A DNA stretch of 64,000 bases from Nostoc sp. 'Peltigera membranacea cyanobiont' N6 (lineage in GTDB: Bacteria > Cyanobacteriota > Cyanobacteriia > Cyanobacteriales > Nostocaceae): contig NZ_CP026681.1 in assembly GCF_002949735.1 (NCBI RefSeq), positions 4,478,501 to 4,542,500 of the forward strand. The letters are read 5' to 3'. Under the pieces are notes generated by a model, which was given only the letters and a program-made list of their open reading frames with translations, did not search any database and was not told where the DNA came from. The position numbers were made by a program, and so were the translations under genes. Below, piece by piece: positions 33,323 to 42,083 of this stretch (position 1 is its first letter; each line of letters begins with the position of its first letter).

Positions 33323-34960
33323 TTAATCGACTTCTAAAGGGCCTATTCCTTGTTCGGTTGAATATTGTTTTAATTCTTCTACTAACAGCACATCATTGGA
33401 GGCAGTTCTGGCACCGGCTTGTGCTGCCCATTGCTTTAATGCTTCAATTTGTTCAGATGCGATCGCAGCTAATGGCACTGTCTGCGCTACAGCCTGTAAA
33501 ATATCCTCTGTATTAAAGTCTCGGCGCTGTCCCTCAATTCTTGTGGAAAATGCTTGGTGCATGGCATCAACGATTACCTGCTCGATTTCCGCACCACTAA
33601 AGTTGAGACTCTGTTTGGCTAACAAAGCTAAGTTAAATTCTCGCAGCCGATTCGGGCGTAACCGTTGCAAATGCACCTTAAAAATCTCTTGGCGTTCGGC
33701 TTCTGTAGGTAAATTCAAAAAGAAAATTTCATCAAATCTTCCTTTTCGCAACAACTCGGCTGGTAATATTTTTACATTATTTGCCGTGGCGACAATAAAC
33801 ACGCTGGCGGTTTTCTCCTGCATCCAGGTAATCAAACTGCCAAACACCCTGCGCGATGTCCCCGAATCTCCATCAATGTTACTGGTAATATTGCCAAAGG
33901 CTTTATCGATTTCATCAATCCACAAAACGCAGGGTGCCATTGCTTCAGTTAACTGAATCATTTGACGCACTCGGCTTTCACTTTCGCCGACAATCCCACC
34001 AAATAAACGCCCAGAATCTAATCTTAATAACGGTAAGCGCCATTCATGGGCAATTGTCTTGGCTGAGAGAGATTTACCTGTTCCCTGAATGCCCACAAGT
34101 AACATCCCTTTGGGGTTAGGAATACCGTAGCGTCTGGCTTCTTCGGTAAAAGCATCTTGGCGCATGAGTACCCATTGTTTGAGTTGATCTAATCCACCAA
34201 CTCGTTTGAGTGATTCCTGTGGTGTGAAAAATTCTAGAATTCCAGTTTGGCGGATTGCTTGCTTTTTCTCTTCTAATACGCCATCAATATCAGACTCATT
34301 TACCTGCTGTTTGCCAGCTAAAGCTTTTGCCAACACTCTAGAAATCCGGGTGCGACTTAAACCTTGACAGGCTTTAACTAACTGTTCTCGCGCCAAGCCA
34401 GAAACATTTAACTTATCTGGTACTACCAACTGTTGGATTAAATTATCTATTTCGCTAACGCTAGGTAAGGGAAAATCCACTACTGTCACTTCTTGCAGTA
34501 ACTCGTCAGGAAGTTCTAAAGTATGGCTGGTGGTGATGATAATTTTACGCGATCGCTTTAACTCCCGCGTCAAGTTTCGTAACTCCCTGACTATGGGTGC
34601 ATTTTTCTCTGTGGTAGGGTTTTTCACAAATGGATGCAAATCTCGCAGTACAAACATCGCAGGTATTTGGACATCAGCTTTGCCAATTCGCCCTAATGCC
34701 GCCATCACCGAACCTTTATCTGCACCGTTATCACTCCAACCGCGGACAATATCCCAAAATAAAAGCTGTCGTTTTGGCACAGAACGCGATGCAACTTGCT
34801 GCAACACTTCTTCCACAGGTTCTTCTTCAACGGTAATCACATACAGTAAGGGATACCGTGCCCGAATCATCAAATCAAGTTGCTCTACTAAGGAGGCATA
34901 TTGCTGATTCTCGCTGCTATGAGTTGCATCTCCTTTTCTATGTTGATGAAAATTGCTCAT
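33323..34960 (-). CDS. AAA family ATPase (Ycf46-like)
   Basis: 545 residues. The N-terminal half (1-240) is a non-catalytic P-loop-like domain with MIRARYPLLYVITVEEEPVEE. The C-terminal AAA+ domain has Walker A GIQGTGKS (290-297), Walker B VLWIDEIDKAF (345-355), a sensor region FIVATANNV and arginine finger RKGRFDE. Ycf46 of plastids and cyanobacteria is linked to photosynthesis regulation in published work on Synechocystis. Here the gene borders the module locus and is paired with DUF1257, so it may be the unfoldase or remodelling ATPase of the locus (inference). Confidence 0.9.
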   Translation of the reverse strand: MSNFHQHRKGDATHSSENQQYASLVEQLDLMIRARYPLLYVITVEEEPVEEVLQQVASRSVPKRQLLFWDIVRGWSDNGADKGSVMAALGRIGKADVQIPAMFVLRDLHPFVKNPTTEKNAPIVRELRNLTRELKRSRKIIITTSHTLELPDELLQEVTVVDFPLPSVSEIDNLIQQLVVPDKLNVSGLAREQLVKACQGLSRTRISRVLAKALAGKQQVNESDIDGVLEEKKQAIRQTGILEFFTPQESLKRVGGLDQLKQWVLMRQDAFTEEARRYGIPNPKGMLLVGIQGTGKSLSAKTIAHEWRLPLLRLDSGRLFGGIVGESESRVRQMIQLTEAMAPCVLWIDEIDKAFGNITSNIDGDSGTSRRVFGSLITWMQEKTASVFIVATANNVKILPAELLRKGRFDEIFFLNLPTEAERQEIFKVHLQRLRPNRLREFNLALLAKQSLNFSGAEIEQVIVDAMHQAFSTRIEGQRRDFNTEDILQAVAQTVPLAAIASEQIEALKQWAAQAGARTASNDVLLVEELKQYSTEQGIGPLEVD

Positions 34961-35315
34961 CTCTCTTGAAAATGGGTGTAAGGGTATAGGAGAAACAGTT
35001 TTGGCATTAGTTTTTAGCTATTTACTTCTAAAAAGTACCTTTGCCATCATAAATATGTTTTTACAGACTAGATTAGTAATTAGTTTGTCTTAATTAAGAC
35101 TACTATCCTTGATAAAATATACTAGTATAAATTTATCAAAAAAAAAAGATAAAACTTCAGGGCTTCTTTAGAACAGTATATACCAGCCTAAAAAGGCTGG
35201 CGATCGCTCACTACCTCCTAACTCCATTACCCTCAGGACTTACGCAACTGGCACAGTGCGATCGCTACTTGTATCTGAAAAATGAACACAAACCATTCCG
35301 TATGCTGAGTACTGT
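34961..35315. other. Intergenic region
   Basis: AT-rich DNA upstream of the AAA gene. Nothing recognisable except an A-run near 35140 and two HIP1 or HIP1-like sites. It should contain the AAA promoter. Confidence 0.4.
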
Positions 35316-35450
35316 ATGACTGTCCCTATTTGCCCTAACCTTGGGTCTTTGTCTGTAATTGTTCTAATTCCTGAAAAAATAGGCGAACCGGGAGCGATCG
35401 TACTAAGTCTGCTTGAAGAGATAGGATCTATTAGAAAAGTTAAATTTTAG
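35316..35450 (+). CDS. Possible 44-residue small protein upstream of esterase
   Basis: An ATG at 35316 opens a frame of 44 codons (MTVPICPNLGSLSVIVLIPE, ending RKVKF) that stops 10 bases before the apparent CTG start of the esterase. The amino-acid composition is plausible, but I know no homologue and see no clear ribosome-binding site. It could be a leader peptide, a remnant or chance. Confidence 0.2.
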   Translation: MTVPICPNLGSLSVIVLIPEKIGEPGAIVLSLLEEIGSIRKVKF

Positions 35451-35460
35451 GAATAAACCT

Positions 35461-36081
35461 CTGTCTTTACAATTTATTACCGTTCCCCCCGGAACTTCTC
35501 AACCCGCCGCAGGCTTAATTGTTACTTTGCATGGTTGGGGTGCTAATGCTGAGGATGTAGCATCTTTGTTACCCTTGCTCAACTTACCTGATTACCAGTT
35601 TATATTACCCAATGCACCTTATCCTTATCCCTATTCCCCTATAGGGAGGGCATGGTATGACTTGCGGGTGGAAAATATGTATGAAGGATTGGCCGAAAGT
35701 CGGCAACTGCTAATAGATTTTTTACAATCTTTAGAAACTAGCACTGGTGTACCTTTGTCACGCACCATCTTAAGTGGATTTTCTCAAGGCGGAGCAATGA
35801 CTTTAGATGTCGGCTCAAAATTGCCCCTAGCAGGTTTAGCTGTCATGAGTGGGTATTTACATCCTGACGCATTAAGGGCAGATCAAAAAGGGATTCCCCC
35901 GACTTTAATCAGCCACGGTAAATATGATGAAGTTGTGCCACTGCAAGCTGCTTTGAAGGCACGAGAAACTTTAAAATCTCTAGGAGTGGCGGTAGAATAC
36001 CACGAATTTGATATGGGACATGAAATAAATCCACAAACGTTAGATGTGCTACGGAAATTCGTTGTAAATGTAATTGGCTAG
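35461..36081 (+). CDS. Alpha/beta hydrolase, phospholipase/carboxylesterase family
   Basis: A 206-residue esterase of the acyl-protein thioesterase/carboxylesterase type. The oxyanion loop is TLHGWGAN, the nucleophile elbow GFSQGG (Ser), and the acid and base are in HGKYDEVVP and MGHEI. The coding similarity begins upstream of any ATG, GTG or TTG: the frame is open from 35425 and the family-like start SLQFITVPPGTSQPAAG is preceded by CTG at 35461, with AGGA about 8 bases before. I infer a CTG start or a recent loss of ATG; TTG at 35527 would cut into the first strand. Confidence 0.85.
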   Translation: MSLQFITVPPGTSQPAAGLIVTLHGWGANAEDVASLLPLLNLPDYQFILPNAPYPYPYSPIGRAWYDLRVENMYEGLAESRQLLIDFLQSLETSTGVPLSRTILSGFSQGGAMTLDVGSKLPLAGLAVMSGYLHPDALRADQKGIPPTLISHGKYDEVVPLQAALKARETLKSLGVAVEYHEFDMGHEINPQTLDVLRKFVVNVIG

Positions 36082-36235
36082 TCAGAATTACGAATTTTTT
36101 ATAAATTCTGGTATAAATGCTGAAAATTTTCACGAAATCTATGTCTTCTAATGAGTAATATATATAGGGTGGCTGCGTTCAGCGCAACTTAACCCATGCT
36201 GAAGGCGAGTGCTGCATAAGGGAGGGGCTAGCATT

Positions 36236-36448
36236 ATGACAACTCTAAGCATTTCCAGAAAAGAAATTGCTGCCATAACTGCGGCAGAAGTAGAAGAACT
36301 GGCTACACGTCTGGATCTGGATAATTACAATAATGCTTTTGATGGTTTAAATGATTGGCATCTATTGCGAGCGATCGCATTTCAGCGTCCAGAGTTAGTT
36401 GAACCCTATATCTACCTCTTAGACTTGGAACCTTACGATGAAGCGTAG
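36236..36448 (+). CDS. DUF2555 domain protein
   Basis: A small soluble protein of 70 residues that I match to the cyanobacterial DUF2555 family, function unknown (EVEELATRLDLDNYNNAFDGL, then DWHLLRAIAFQRPELVEPYI). Start ATG 36236 with GGGAGGGG upstream is preferred over the further start at 36209. It lies about 110 bases before coaBC on the same strand, with a copy of the dispersed 20-bp palindrome in between. Confidence 0.8.
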   Translation: MTTLSISRKEIAAITAAEVEELATRLDLDNYNNAFDGLNDWHLLRAIAFQRPELVEPYIYLLDLEPYDEA

Positions 36449-36462
36449 TTGAGAGTTAGGAG

Positions 36463-36498
36463 AGACGCGATTAATCGCGTCTGTACATGAGTTAGGAG
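36463..36498. repeat. Dispersed palindromic element, copy 2
   Basis: AGACGCGATTAATCGCGTCT at 36463-36482, followed by GTACATGAGTTAGGAG. It lies between DUF2555 and coaBC and differs from copy 1 only in the tail. Confidence 0.85.
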
Positions 36499-36559
36499 TT
36501 GGAAATTAATATTAGTAACTACTTGCTCCTAAATTACTACTTACTCCTAACTTTTTACC

Positions 36560-37765
36560 ATGACTAATCCAACATTAAACAGGGTTCTAATAGGTGTAGG
36601 CGGCGGTATCGCCGCCTACAAAATTTGTGAGCTAGTTTCGACGCTGTTTAAAACTGGGGTGGAAGTGCGAGTCATCCTCACCCGTTCGGCGCAAGAATTT
36701 ATTACACCTCTGACAATAGCCACCCTCTCTCGTCATCCCGCCTACACAGATGATGATTTTTGGCAATCAACTCACTCTCGTCCTTTGCATATTGAGTTGG
36801 GTGAATGGGCAGATGTTATGGTAATTGCCCCTTTGACGGCTAATACATTAGCCAAGTTAGCATACGGCATGGCTGATAATTTACTTACAAATACCGTGCT
36901 GGCTTCTACTTGTCCCATGCTGTTAGCACCCGCAATGAATACGGATATGTGGGAACAGCTATCGGTGCAACGAAATTGGCAACAGCTATTAGTCGATCGC
37001 CGATATCATGGAATGAATACAGCATCGGGTTTATTAGCGTGCGATCGCATTGGTGCTGGTAGATTAGCAGAACCTCCAGAAATTTTGGCTCACATCCAAT
37101 CGTTGTTAAACACTCAAGGTAAACGAGATTTAGCAGGTAAACGAGTGTTAATTAGTGCTGGGGGAACGCGAGAGTATCTTGACCCAGTTAGATTTATTGG
37201 CAATCCTTCCACAGGTAAAATGGGATTAGCTTTAGCACAAGCAGCACTTCACCGAGGTGCAAACGTCACTTTGGTGCATGGCCCAGCTAATTGGGATGTA
37301 CCATTAGGAGTACAAGCGATTTCCGTAGTCAGTGCCGAGCAAATGCAGCACGTCATGGTGGAATGTTTACCCAACGCTGATGTAATCGTCATGTCAGCAG
37401 CCGTGGCAGATGTGAAGCCAAAATATTATAGTACAGAAAAATTGCCCAAGCGATCGCTCCCCCAAGCCTTACCCTTGGAACCAGTACCGGATATAGTCGC
37501 CCAATTAGCAAAACTCAAACAGCCGCATCAGATATTAATTGGTTTTGCAGCACAGACTGGTGATATTGTCAAACCTGCATTAGAAAAATTACAGAGTAAA
37601 AAACTAGATGCTATTGTTGCCAATCCCATCGATCAGCCTGATAGTGGTTTTGGGAGCGATCGCAATCAAGCGATATTTTTAGATAGCAAGGGAAATCAGA
37701 TAGCGATCGCACCTTGTTCTAAATTGGAAATGGCGCATCATTTATTTGATTTTGTCCTATTGTGA
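36560..37765 (+). CDS. coaBC: Bifunctional phosphopantothenoylcysteine decarboxylase / phosphopantothenate-cysteine ligase
   Basis: 401 residues, catalysing two steps of coenzyme A synthesis. The N-terminal flavoprotein decarboxylase CoaC has GVGGGIAAYK, the catalytic His in SRPLHIELGEWADVMVIAP, the PAMNTDMWE motif and ACDRIGAGRLAEP with the active-site Cys. The C-terminal CoaB ligase begins near residue 190, with VLISAGGTREYLDPVRFIGN and the AAVADVKP and GFAAQTGD motifs. ATG start 36560. Confidence 0.97.
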   Translation: MTNPTLNRVLIGVGGGIAAYKICELVSTLFKTGVEVRVILTRSAQEFITPLTIATLSRHPAYTDDDFWQSTHSRPLHIELGEWADVMVIAPLTANTLAKLAYGMADNLLTNTVLASTCPMLLAPAMNTDMWEQLSVQRNWQQLLVDRRYHGMNTASGLLACDRIGAGRLAEPPEILAHIQSLLNTQGKRDLAGKRVLISAGGTREYLDPVRFIGNPSTGKMGLALAQAALHRGANVTLVHGPANWDVPLGVQAISVVSAEQMQHVMVECLPNADVIVMSAAVADVKPKYYSTEKLPKRSLPQALPLEPVPDIVAQLAKLKQPHQILIGFAAQTGDIVKPALEKLQSKKLDAIVANPIDQPDSGFGSDRNQAIFLDSKGNQIAIAPCSKLEMAHHLFDFVLL

Positions 37766-38594
37766 ACAAGTTCCCAGTACCATGAGTCTGAATCTCCCAC
37801 TCATTGATTCTGACTCTTGAATTCTGGCTTCTGAATTCTTCTTCAAGGCTTTGGTGACTATAGCGATTGGACAGGTTTGCCTGCTCCCCTATTTTTTGAG
37901 CGTGTTGTACGTGACTATATAAGTGATTTTGCGCTCGCAGATGAGGACATTGAATCAGAGCAAGATTAAATATCCTGCCAGTGTAGAAAGAGGCTACTAA
38001 TAAATCTACAACTTAAAGCAGGTATTATTTGCAATCAAACTAAACTTGCTTGCAATGCTAATGCATTCAGATGCATTGACATTGTAAAGGGACGCATTAA
38101 CAATGCATCTCGATGCATTAGCATTGTAAGCGGACACATTAACAATGCATCCCGATACATTGGCATTGTAAAGAGACGCATTAACAATGCATCCTGATGC
38201 ATTAGCATTGCAAGGGATTGCCAAGTTTAATTCGCTACGAATTAATGAAATGCTGTATTTAACAAGCCAAGGTTAGGACTGCAACCTAAAACTTGAGTTT
38301 ATTGAGCTTGCTGAAACCCCAGAACAAATCCAAAAGCTGGTATGAATACTGTAACTGACACAGAGATAAGCTGATGTGCATCTAAATTGTATAGTACGAA
38401 AACGTAAAATTATTGTAGTGCGGGCAAAATGAGCGCATCGCATATACAAATTAAATACGCAACAGCTTATCAAGTAGCAATTGAGAAAGGAAACTACTAC
38501 TTTGAATTGGGTATAACCCGTATAGTGTATGGCTTTAAGTCACTTTCCTAGATTTTACAATATAAGTAAGACATAAAAATAACGCTTCAATTAT
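37766..38594. other. Gap with a 42-bp array and gene-like fragments
   Basis: Apart from the tandem array listed separately, two short coding-like stretches occur. 37843-37969 (plus) reads as GDYSDWTGLPAPLFFERVV and stops after ESEQD. 38429-38551 (plus) reads MSASHIQIKYATAYQVAIEK. Neither matches a family I know, and both are probably worn remnants or chance. Confidence 0.35.
38052..38219. repeat. 42-bp tandem array (about four copies)
   Basis: A period of exactly 42 is visible from ATTGTAAAGGGACGCATTAA at 38081, recurring at 38123, 38165 and, truncated, at 38207. Each unit holds AACAATGCAT and inverted-looking GATGCATTAGCATTG, so units can fold into hairpins. 42 is twice 21, the period of the other three arrays. 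Confidence 0.85.
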
Positions 38595-38951
38595 ATGAAA
38601 ATCCTCTCATCAGAACTAGTCCATTTGGGATTTGGCAAATATGTGCGTTCTGACCAAGTAACAGCAGTTATACCAATAGAAGAGGAGCGAGGCCCAGGGC
38701 GACGAACCTTTGTTCACGTTCAAGGGCAAAACGATCCAATTATCGCCTCTCGCGCTGAAGATACCATCGTGCGTGATTTAGTACAGGAACCACGCGAAGT
38801 TACTCAAGCCCGTCAGCAGCAGGAAATTCTTCAAGATTTATTGGTTAATTTAGCTAATGTTAATTCAACTGTGCGTCGAATTAACCGTGATGAAGGCAGT
38901 TTGGATCTTGATTTGTTAGAGCGACGAATTAAGCAAGTCCTGGAAAATTAA
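38595..38951 (+). CDS. RemA/DUF370-like protein
   Basis: 118 residues. The N-terminal 65 residues (VHLGFGKYVRSDQVTAVIPI, then GRRTFVHVQGQNDPIIASRAEDTIV) resemble the RemA/DUF370 fold in order of motifs: a G(Y/F)G pair, a SxxR/Q-type helix, then GRRT and an SR-x-E-T tail. RemA is a DNA-binding regulator of matrix genes in Bacillus. The C-terminal half is helical and has no counterpart in RemA. It lies 37 bases before the SPL-like gene on the same strand, so a regulator role is possible but not proven. Confidence 0.6.
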   Translation: MKILSSELVHLGFGKYVRSDQVTAVIPIEEERGPGRRTFVHVQGQNDPIIASRAEDTIVRDLVQEPREVTQARQQQEILQDLLVNLANVNSTVRRINRDEGSLDLDLLERRIKQVLEN

Positions 38952-38988
38952 TTGCAGAAATCAGCAAACTAAATAACGGAGAACGATA

Positions 38989-40077
38989 TTGCTGAATACC
39001 ATTACAGACCAAGTTTCAGTATCAGATACACAAACAAGATCGCCAAGGTTGTGGATACCTGAACGGGTACTGTTTACACCTGCTGCCCTAGATGAGGATT
39101 GGGGGCAGCAGATTCTTAAACGTGTGCAGTCACTCAACTTACCAATAGAAGAACTATCACAGAACCGCCTGAAGGGACTGCGTGGTGAGTCTGAGCGGGA
39201 TACTTACAACATCGCCAAGCGTACTTTAGCTGTGGTTACTGCACCACCCAGTTCTTTTAAACTGAGTCCCATCCCACCTTCTGCGGATTGGCAGTTTCAT
39301 CTTGCCGAAGGTTGTCCCGCTCACTGTCAATATTGTTACCTAGCTGGTAGCTTATCGGGGCCGCCTGTCATCCGCGTTTTTGCCAACTTACCGCAGATAT
39401 TAGAGAATTCAGCTAACTACGAGCAACAAGGGAAAACCACAAGTTTTGAAGTTAGCTGTTATACAGATCCATTGGGTATTGAGCATTTAACTGGAAGTCT
39501 TGCTGAATGTATCCGTTACTTTGGCAGTCGTCCCAATGCACATCTACGTTGGGTATCGAAGTTTGATGCTGTGGATGGATTACTCGATTTACCACACAAT
39601 GGGCATACTCGCTGCCGAATGAGTGTTAATACAGCACCCATTTCTGGTAAGTTTGAAGGTGGCACAGCATCGGTAGCATCCAGACTTAATGCATTGCGAC
39701 GTTTGGCACTACCATTAGAGCGTGGCGGTGGCGGTTATCCAGTAGGTTTGGTGATTGCGCCAATTATGCCGATAAACGATTGGCGGATGCACTATAGTCG
39801 TTTGTTTGACCAGATAAACGAGGCACTGGATTTTGATTGTAACTTTACTTTTGAGTTAATCTCGCATCGGTTCACACCTGGGTCAAAAGAAGTGTTACAA
39901 ACTTGGTATCCGCAATCAAAATTAGAGATGGATGAGGCAAAACGCAGTGTCAAGCGTAATAAGTTTGGTGGGACAAAGTACGTTTATGATAAGGACACAA
40001 TGAAGGCGTTGCGTAGCTTTTTTGAGAGTGAGATTAGTAGGCGCTTTCCAAATGCTGAAATTCTTTATTGGACTTAG
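38989..40077 (+). CDS. Spore photoproduct lyase (SPL) family radical SAM protein
   Basis: 362 residues. The CxxxCxxC cluster motif is at C109, C113 and C116 (EGCPAHCQYCYLAG), followed by the SPL-type RVFANLPQIL, SCYTDPLGIEHLTGSL and RFTPGSKEVLQTWYP. True SPL repairs thymine spore photoproduct; in a non-sporulating cyanobacterium the substrate is unknown. Start is TTG at 38989 with CGGAGA about 6 bases upstream; no ATG gives full coverage. Co-transcribed with the RemA-like gene. Confidence 0.85.
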   Translation: MLNTITDQVSVSDTQTRSPRLWIPERVLFTPAALDEDWGQQILKRVQSLNLPIEELSQNRLKGLRGESERDTYNIAKRTLAVVTAPPSSFKLSPIPPSADWQFHLAEGCPAHCQYCYLAGSLSGPPVIRVFANLPQILENSANYEQQGKTTSFEVSCYTDPLGIEHLTGSLAECIRYFGSRPNAHLRWVSKFDAVDGLLDLPHNGHTRCRMSVNTAPISGKFEGGTASVASRLNALRRLALPLERGGGGYPVGLVIAPIMPINDWRMHYSRLFDQINEALDFDCNFTFELISHRFTPGSKEVLQTWYPQSKLEMDEAKRSVKRNKFGGTKYVYDKDTMKALRSFFESEISRRFPNAEILYWT

Positions 40078-40189
40078 AAGACTACTTCGCTCAAATACAG
40101 TTTAAACTCTTCATCTACTCATAATCATGTCCGGTATAATTAGTTGTAATTCCTGCGTGACTTCTTAAGAGCAGCCCCTCCCGTAGTAA

Positions 40190-40476
40190 GGCTACGGTGT
40201 TGTAGACACAAGTCTCTTGAACTGCACCTTTGTTACATCGACCTGCACCTTTGTCTCATCGACCTGCACCTTTGTCTCATCGACCTGCACCTTTGTTGCA
40301 TCGACCTGCACCTTTGTTGCATCGACCTGCACCTTTGTTGCATTGACCTGCACCTTTGTTGCATTGACCTGCACCTTTGTCTCATCGACCTGCACCTTTG
40401 TTGCATCGACCTGCAAAAATTAACCTATCCTATGTTAGGCAGTAACTCTAAAAGACTTGTGTGTACACGGTAGCCC
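40190..40476. repeat. Repeat island: inverted flanks around 21-bp array 2
   Basis: The left flank GGCTACGGTGTTGTAGACAC (40190-40209) and right flank AGACTTGTGTGTACACGGTA (40453-40472) are inverted copies of each other with a few changes. Between them sit nine 21-bp units beginning CTGCACCTTTGTTGCATCG at 40222-40410. The flank matches 24310-24330 and 55877-55900. The island resembles a small mobile or stem-forming element that carries a tandem array. Confidence 0.85.
40222..40410. repeat. 21-bp tandem array 2 (nine copies)
   Basis: Nine contiguous 21-bp units, varying mainly at GTTGCA/GTCTCA and ATCGAC/ATTGAC. No spacers, so not CRISPR. Open frames on both strands are artefacts of the period (heptads such as STCTFVA). 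Confidence 0.9.
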
Positions 40477-40584
40477 TACACAAAGCGAGATAATTTGAGC
40501 AGAGGACAGGCAACGTTATAAATTAATAGTGTATCTGCAATACCGGACTTGTTCTGGCTTAGTCTCAATAGCAAAGGTTTGGAG

Positions 40585-42066
40585 ATGTTTACTTTATCAG
40601 AAACTTCTATCCTGGCGGCAATCCTACTGGTAGCTTTAGGCATTTTGGGCTGGGGCTTTTATCGTGCTAGACCTTTTGGTAAGCTGGGAATCTTAGCCTG
40701 GTTACAGTCGGTGGTGTTGATGACTCCCTGGCTCCTGTTTTTTGGATTGTTTGCCGCAGGGATTTACATCAATATAGCGGGTATATTGTTCTTAGTGGTG
40801 ACATCCGCCGGATTGTACGTCTACTTGGGCAGACAGTTACGCGCAGCTGGGCAAGATGCCATCCTCAAGCAACGTGCAACCGAAAGACTCGCTGCTGCTT
40901 CTTCACTGGAAGCAAATTCCCCACAGTTAGCAGTCGCAGAACTGAAAGCGGAAATTCCACCAATACCGGAAGAGGACTTGAATGCAATTAAAGGCATTTT
41001 TGGTATCGATACGTTTTTTGCCACAGAAACCATTGCTTACCAAGATGGAGCCATTTTCAAAGGCAATTTGCGGGGAGAACCAGAAGAAACTCACAACCGT
41101 CTAACTGCAAGTTTACAGCAACGTCTAGGCGATCGCTATCGTCTGTTTTTAGTAGAAAATACAGACGGTAGACCTGTGGTGATTGTCCTGCCGAGTCGCA
41201 ACGATCCCAAGCCGATGTTGCGATCGCAAAAAGCTTTTGCAGGTATTCTGTTGATAGCAACTATTGCTACTAATTTAGAAGCTGCGGGATTACTGCTGAA
41301 TTTTGATTTTTTTGGTAATCCAGGGCGGTTTCAAGAAGCTTTGCCCATAGGCGCTGGGATATTTGCGATTTTAGTAGCTCACGAAATTGGTCATTGGTTA
41401 CTTGCCCAGCGTCACCAAATTCGCCTTAGCTGGCCCTTCTTTCTACCCGCAGTGCAAATTGGCTCCTTTGGTGCAATTACCCGCTTTGAATCTTTGTTGC
41501 CCAATCGTAAGGTATTATTTGATATCGCCTTAGCCGGGCCAGCCGCAGGTGGTATTGTCTCTTTGTTAATGCTGGTGACGGGCTTGCTGCTTTCCCACCC
41601 AGGTAGTTTATTTCAATTGCCCAATCAGTTTTTCCAAGGGTCGATTTTGGTGGGAAGTTTGGCGCGAGTTGTCCTTGGTTCGGCGTTGCAGTCACCCCTA
41701 GTAAGCGTTCATCCCCTAGTGGTGATTGGTTGGCTGGGGTTAGTAATTACCGCTTTGAACTTGATGCCCGCAGGACAACTAGATGGAGGGCGAATTGTTC
41801 AAGCAATTTATGGACGCAAAACCGCAGGACGAGCAACGATCGCAACTTTAATTTTACTGGCGCTAGTGTCTCTCGGTAATATGATTGCTATGTACTGGGC
41901 GATCGTGATTTTCTTTTTGCAACGGGATCAAGAACGTCCCAGCTTGAATGAAATTACTGAACCCGATGATGCTAGAGCCGCTTTGGGGCTTTTAGCTCTA
42001 TTCTTGATGATTACCACACTTCTACCCCTAACTCCCGGCTTGGCTGGGCGTTTGGGAATAGGATAG
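40585..42066 (+). CDS. Site-2 protease family intramembrane metallopeptidase (M50)
   Basis: About 493 residues with several membrane helices. The zinc motif HEIGH is at H266-H270 and the second metal ligand is D400 in LMPAGQLDGG. An N-terminal pair of helices and a soluble region with EEDLNAIKGIFGIDTFFATE (about 130-150) precede the protease core. ATG 40585 is preferred over TTG 40549 by the AAAGG at 40573. Family members release membrane-bound anti-sigma factors or trim membrane proteins; no partner lies nearby. Confidence 0.93.
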   Translation: MFTLSETSILAAILLVALGILGWGFYRARPFGKLGILAWLQSVVLMTPWLLFFGLFAAGIYINIAGILFLVVTSAGLYVYLGRQLRAAGQDAILKQRATERLAAASSLEANSPQLAVAELKAEIPPIPEEDLNAIKGIFGIDTFFATETIAYQDGAIFKGNLRGEPEETHNRLTASLQQRLGDRYRLFLVENTDGRPVVIVLPSRNDPKPMLRSQKAFAGILLIATIATNLEAAGLLLNFDFFGNPGRFQEALPIGAGIFAILVAHEIGHWLLAQRHQIRLSWPFFLPAVQIGSFGAITRFESLLPNRKVLFDIALAGPAAGGIVSLLMLVTGLLLSHPGSLFQLPNQFFQGSILVGSLARVVLGSALQSPLVSVHPLVVIGWLGLVITALNLMPAGQLDGGRIVQAIYGRKTAGRATIATLILLALVSLGNMIAMYWAIVIFFLQRDQERPSLNEITEPDDARAALGLLALFLMITTLLPLTPGLAGRLGIG

Positions 42067-42083
42067 TGCTGAATTAGGAATAC

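Noticed and set aside
33396..33956. 186-residue plus-strand frame opposite the AAA ATPase
   Set aside because: Shadow of the AAA gene on the other strand; its composition (many Ser, Cys, Ile) and lack of motifs fit an antisense frame.
36120..36235. Search for tRNA or other structured RNA in gaps
   Set aside because: No cloverleaf with a GGTTCGA-type T loop was found here or in the other gaps by eye. A covariance-model search would be decisive.
40192..40423. Open frames on both strands with heptads such as STCTFVA and VDATKVQ
   Set aside because: They are produced by the 21-bp period of the array (a multiple of 3); no ribosome-binding site, and both strands are equally open.
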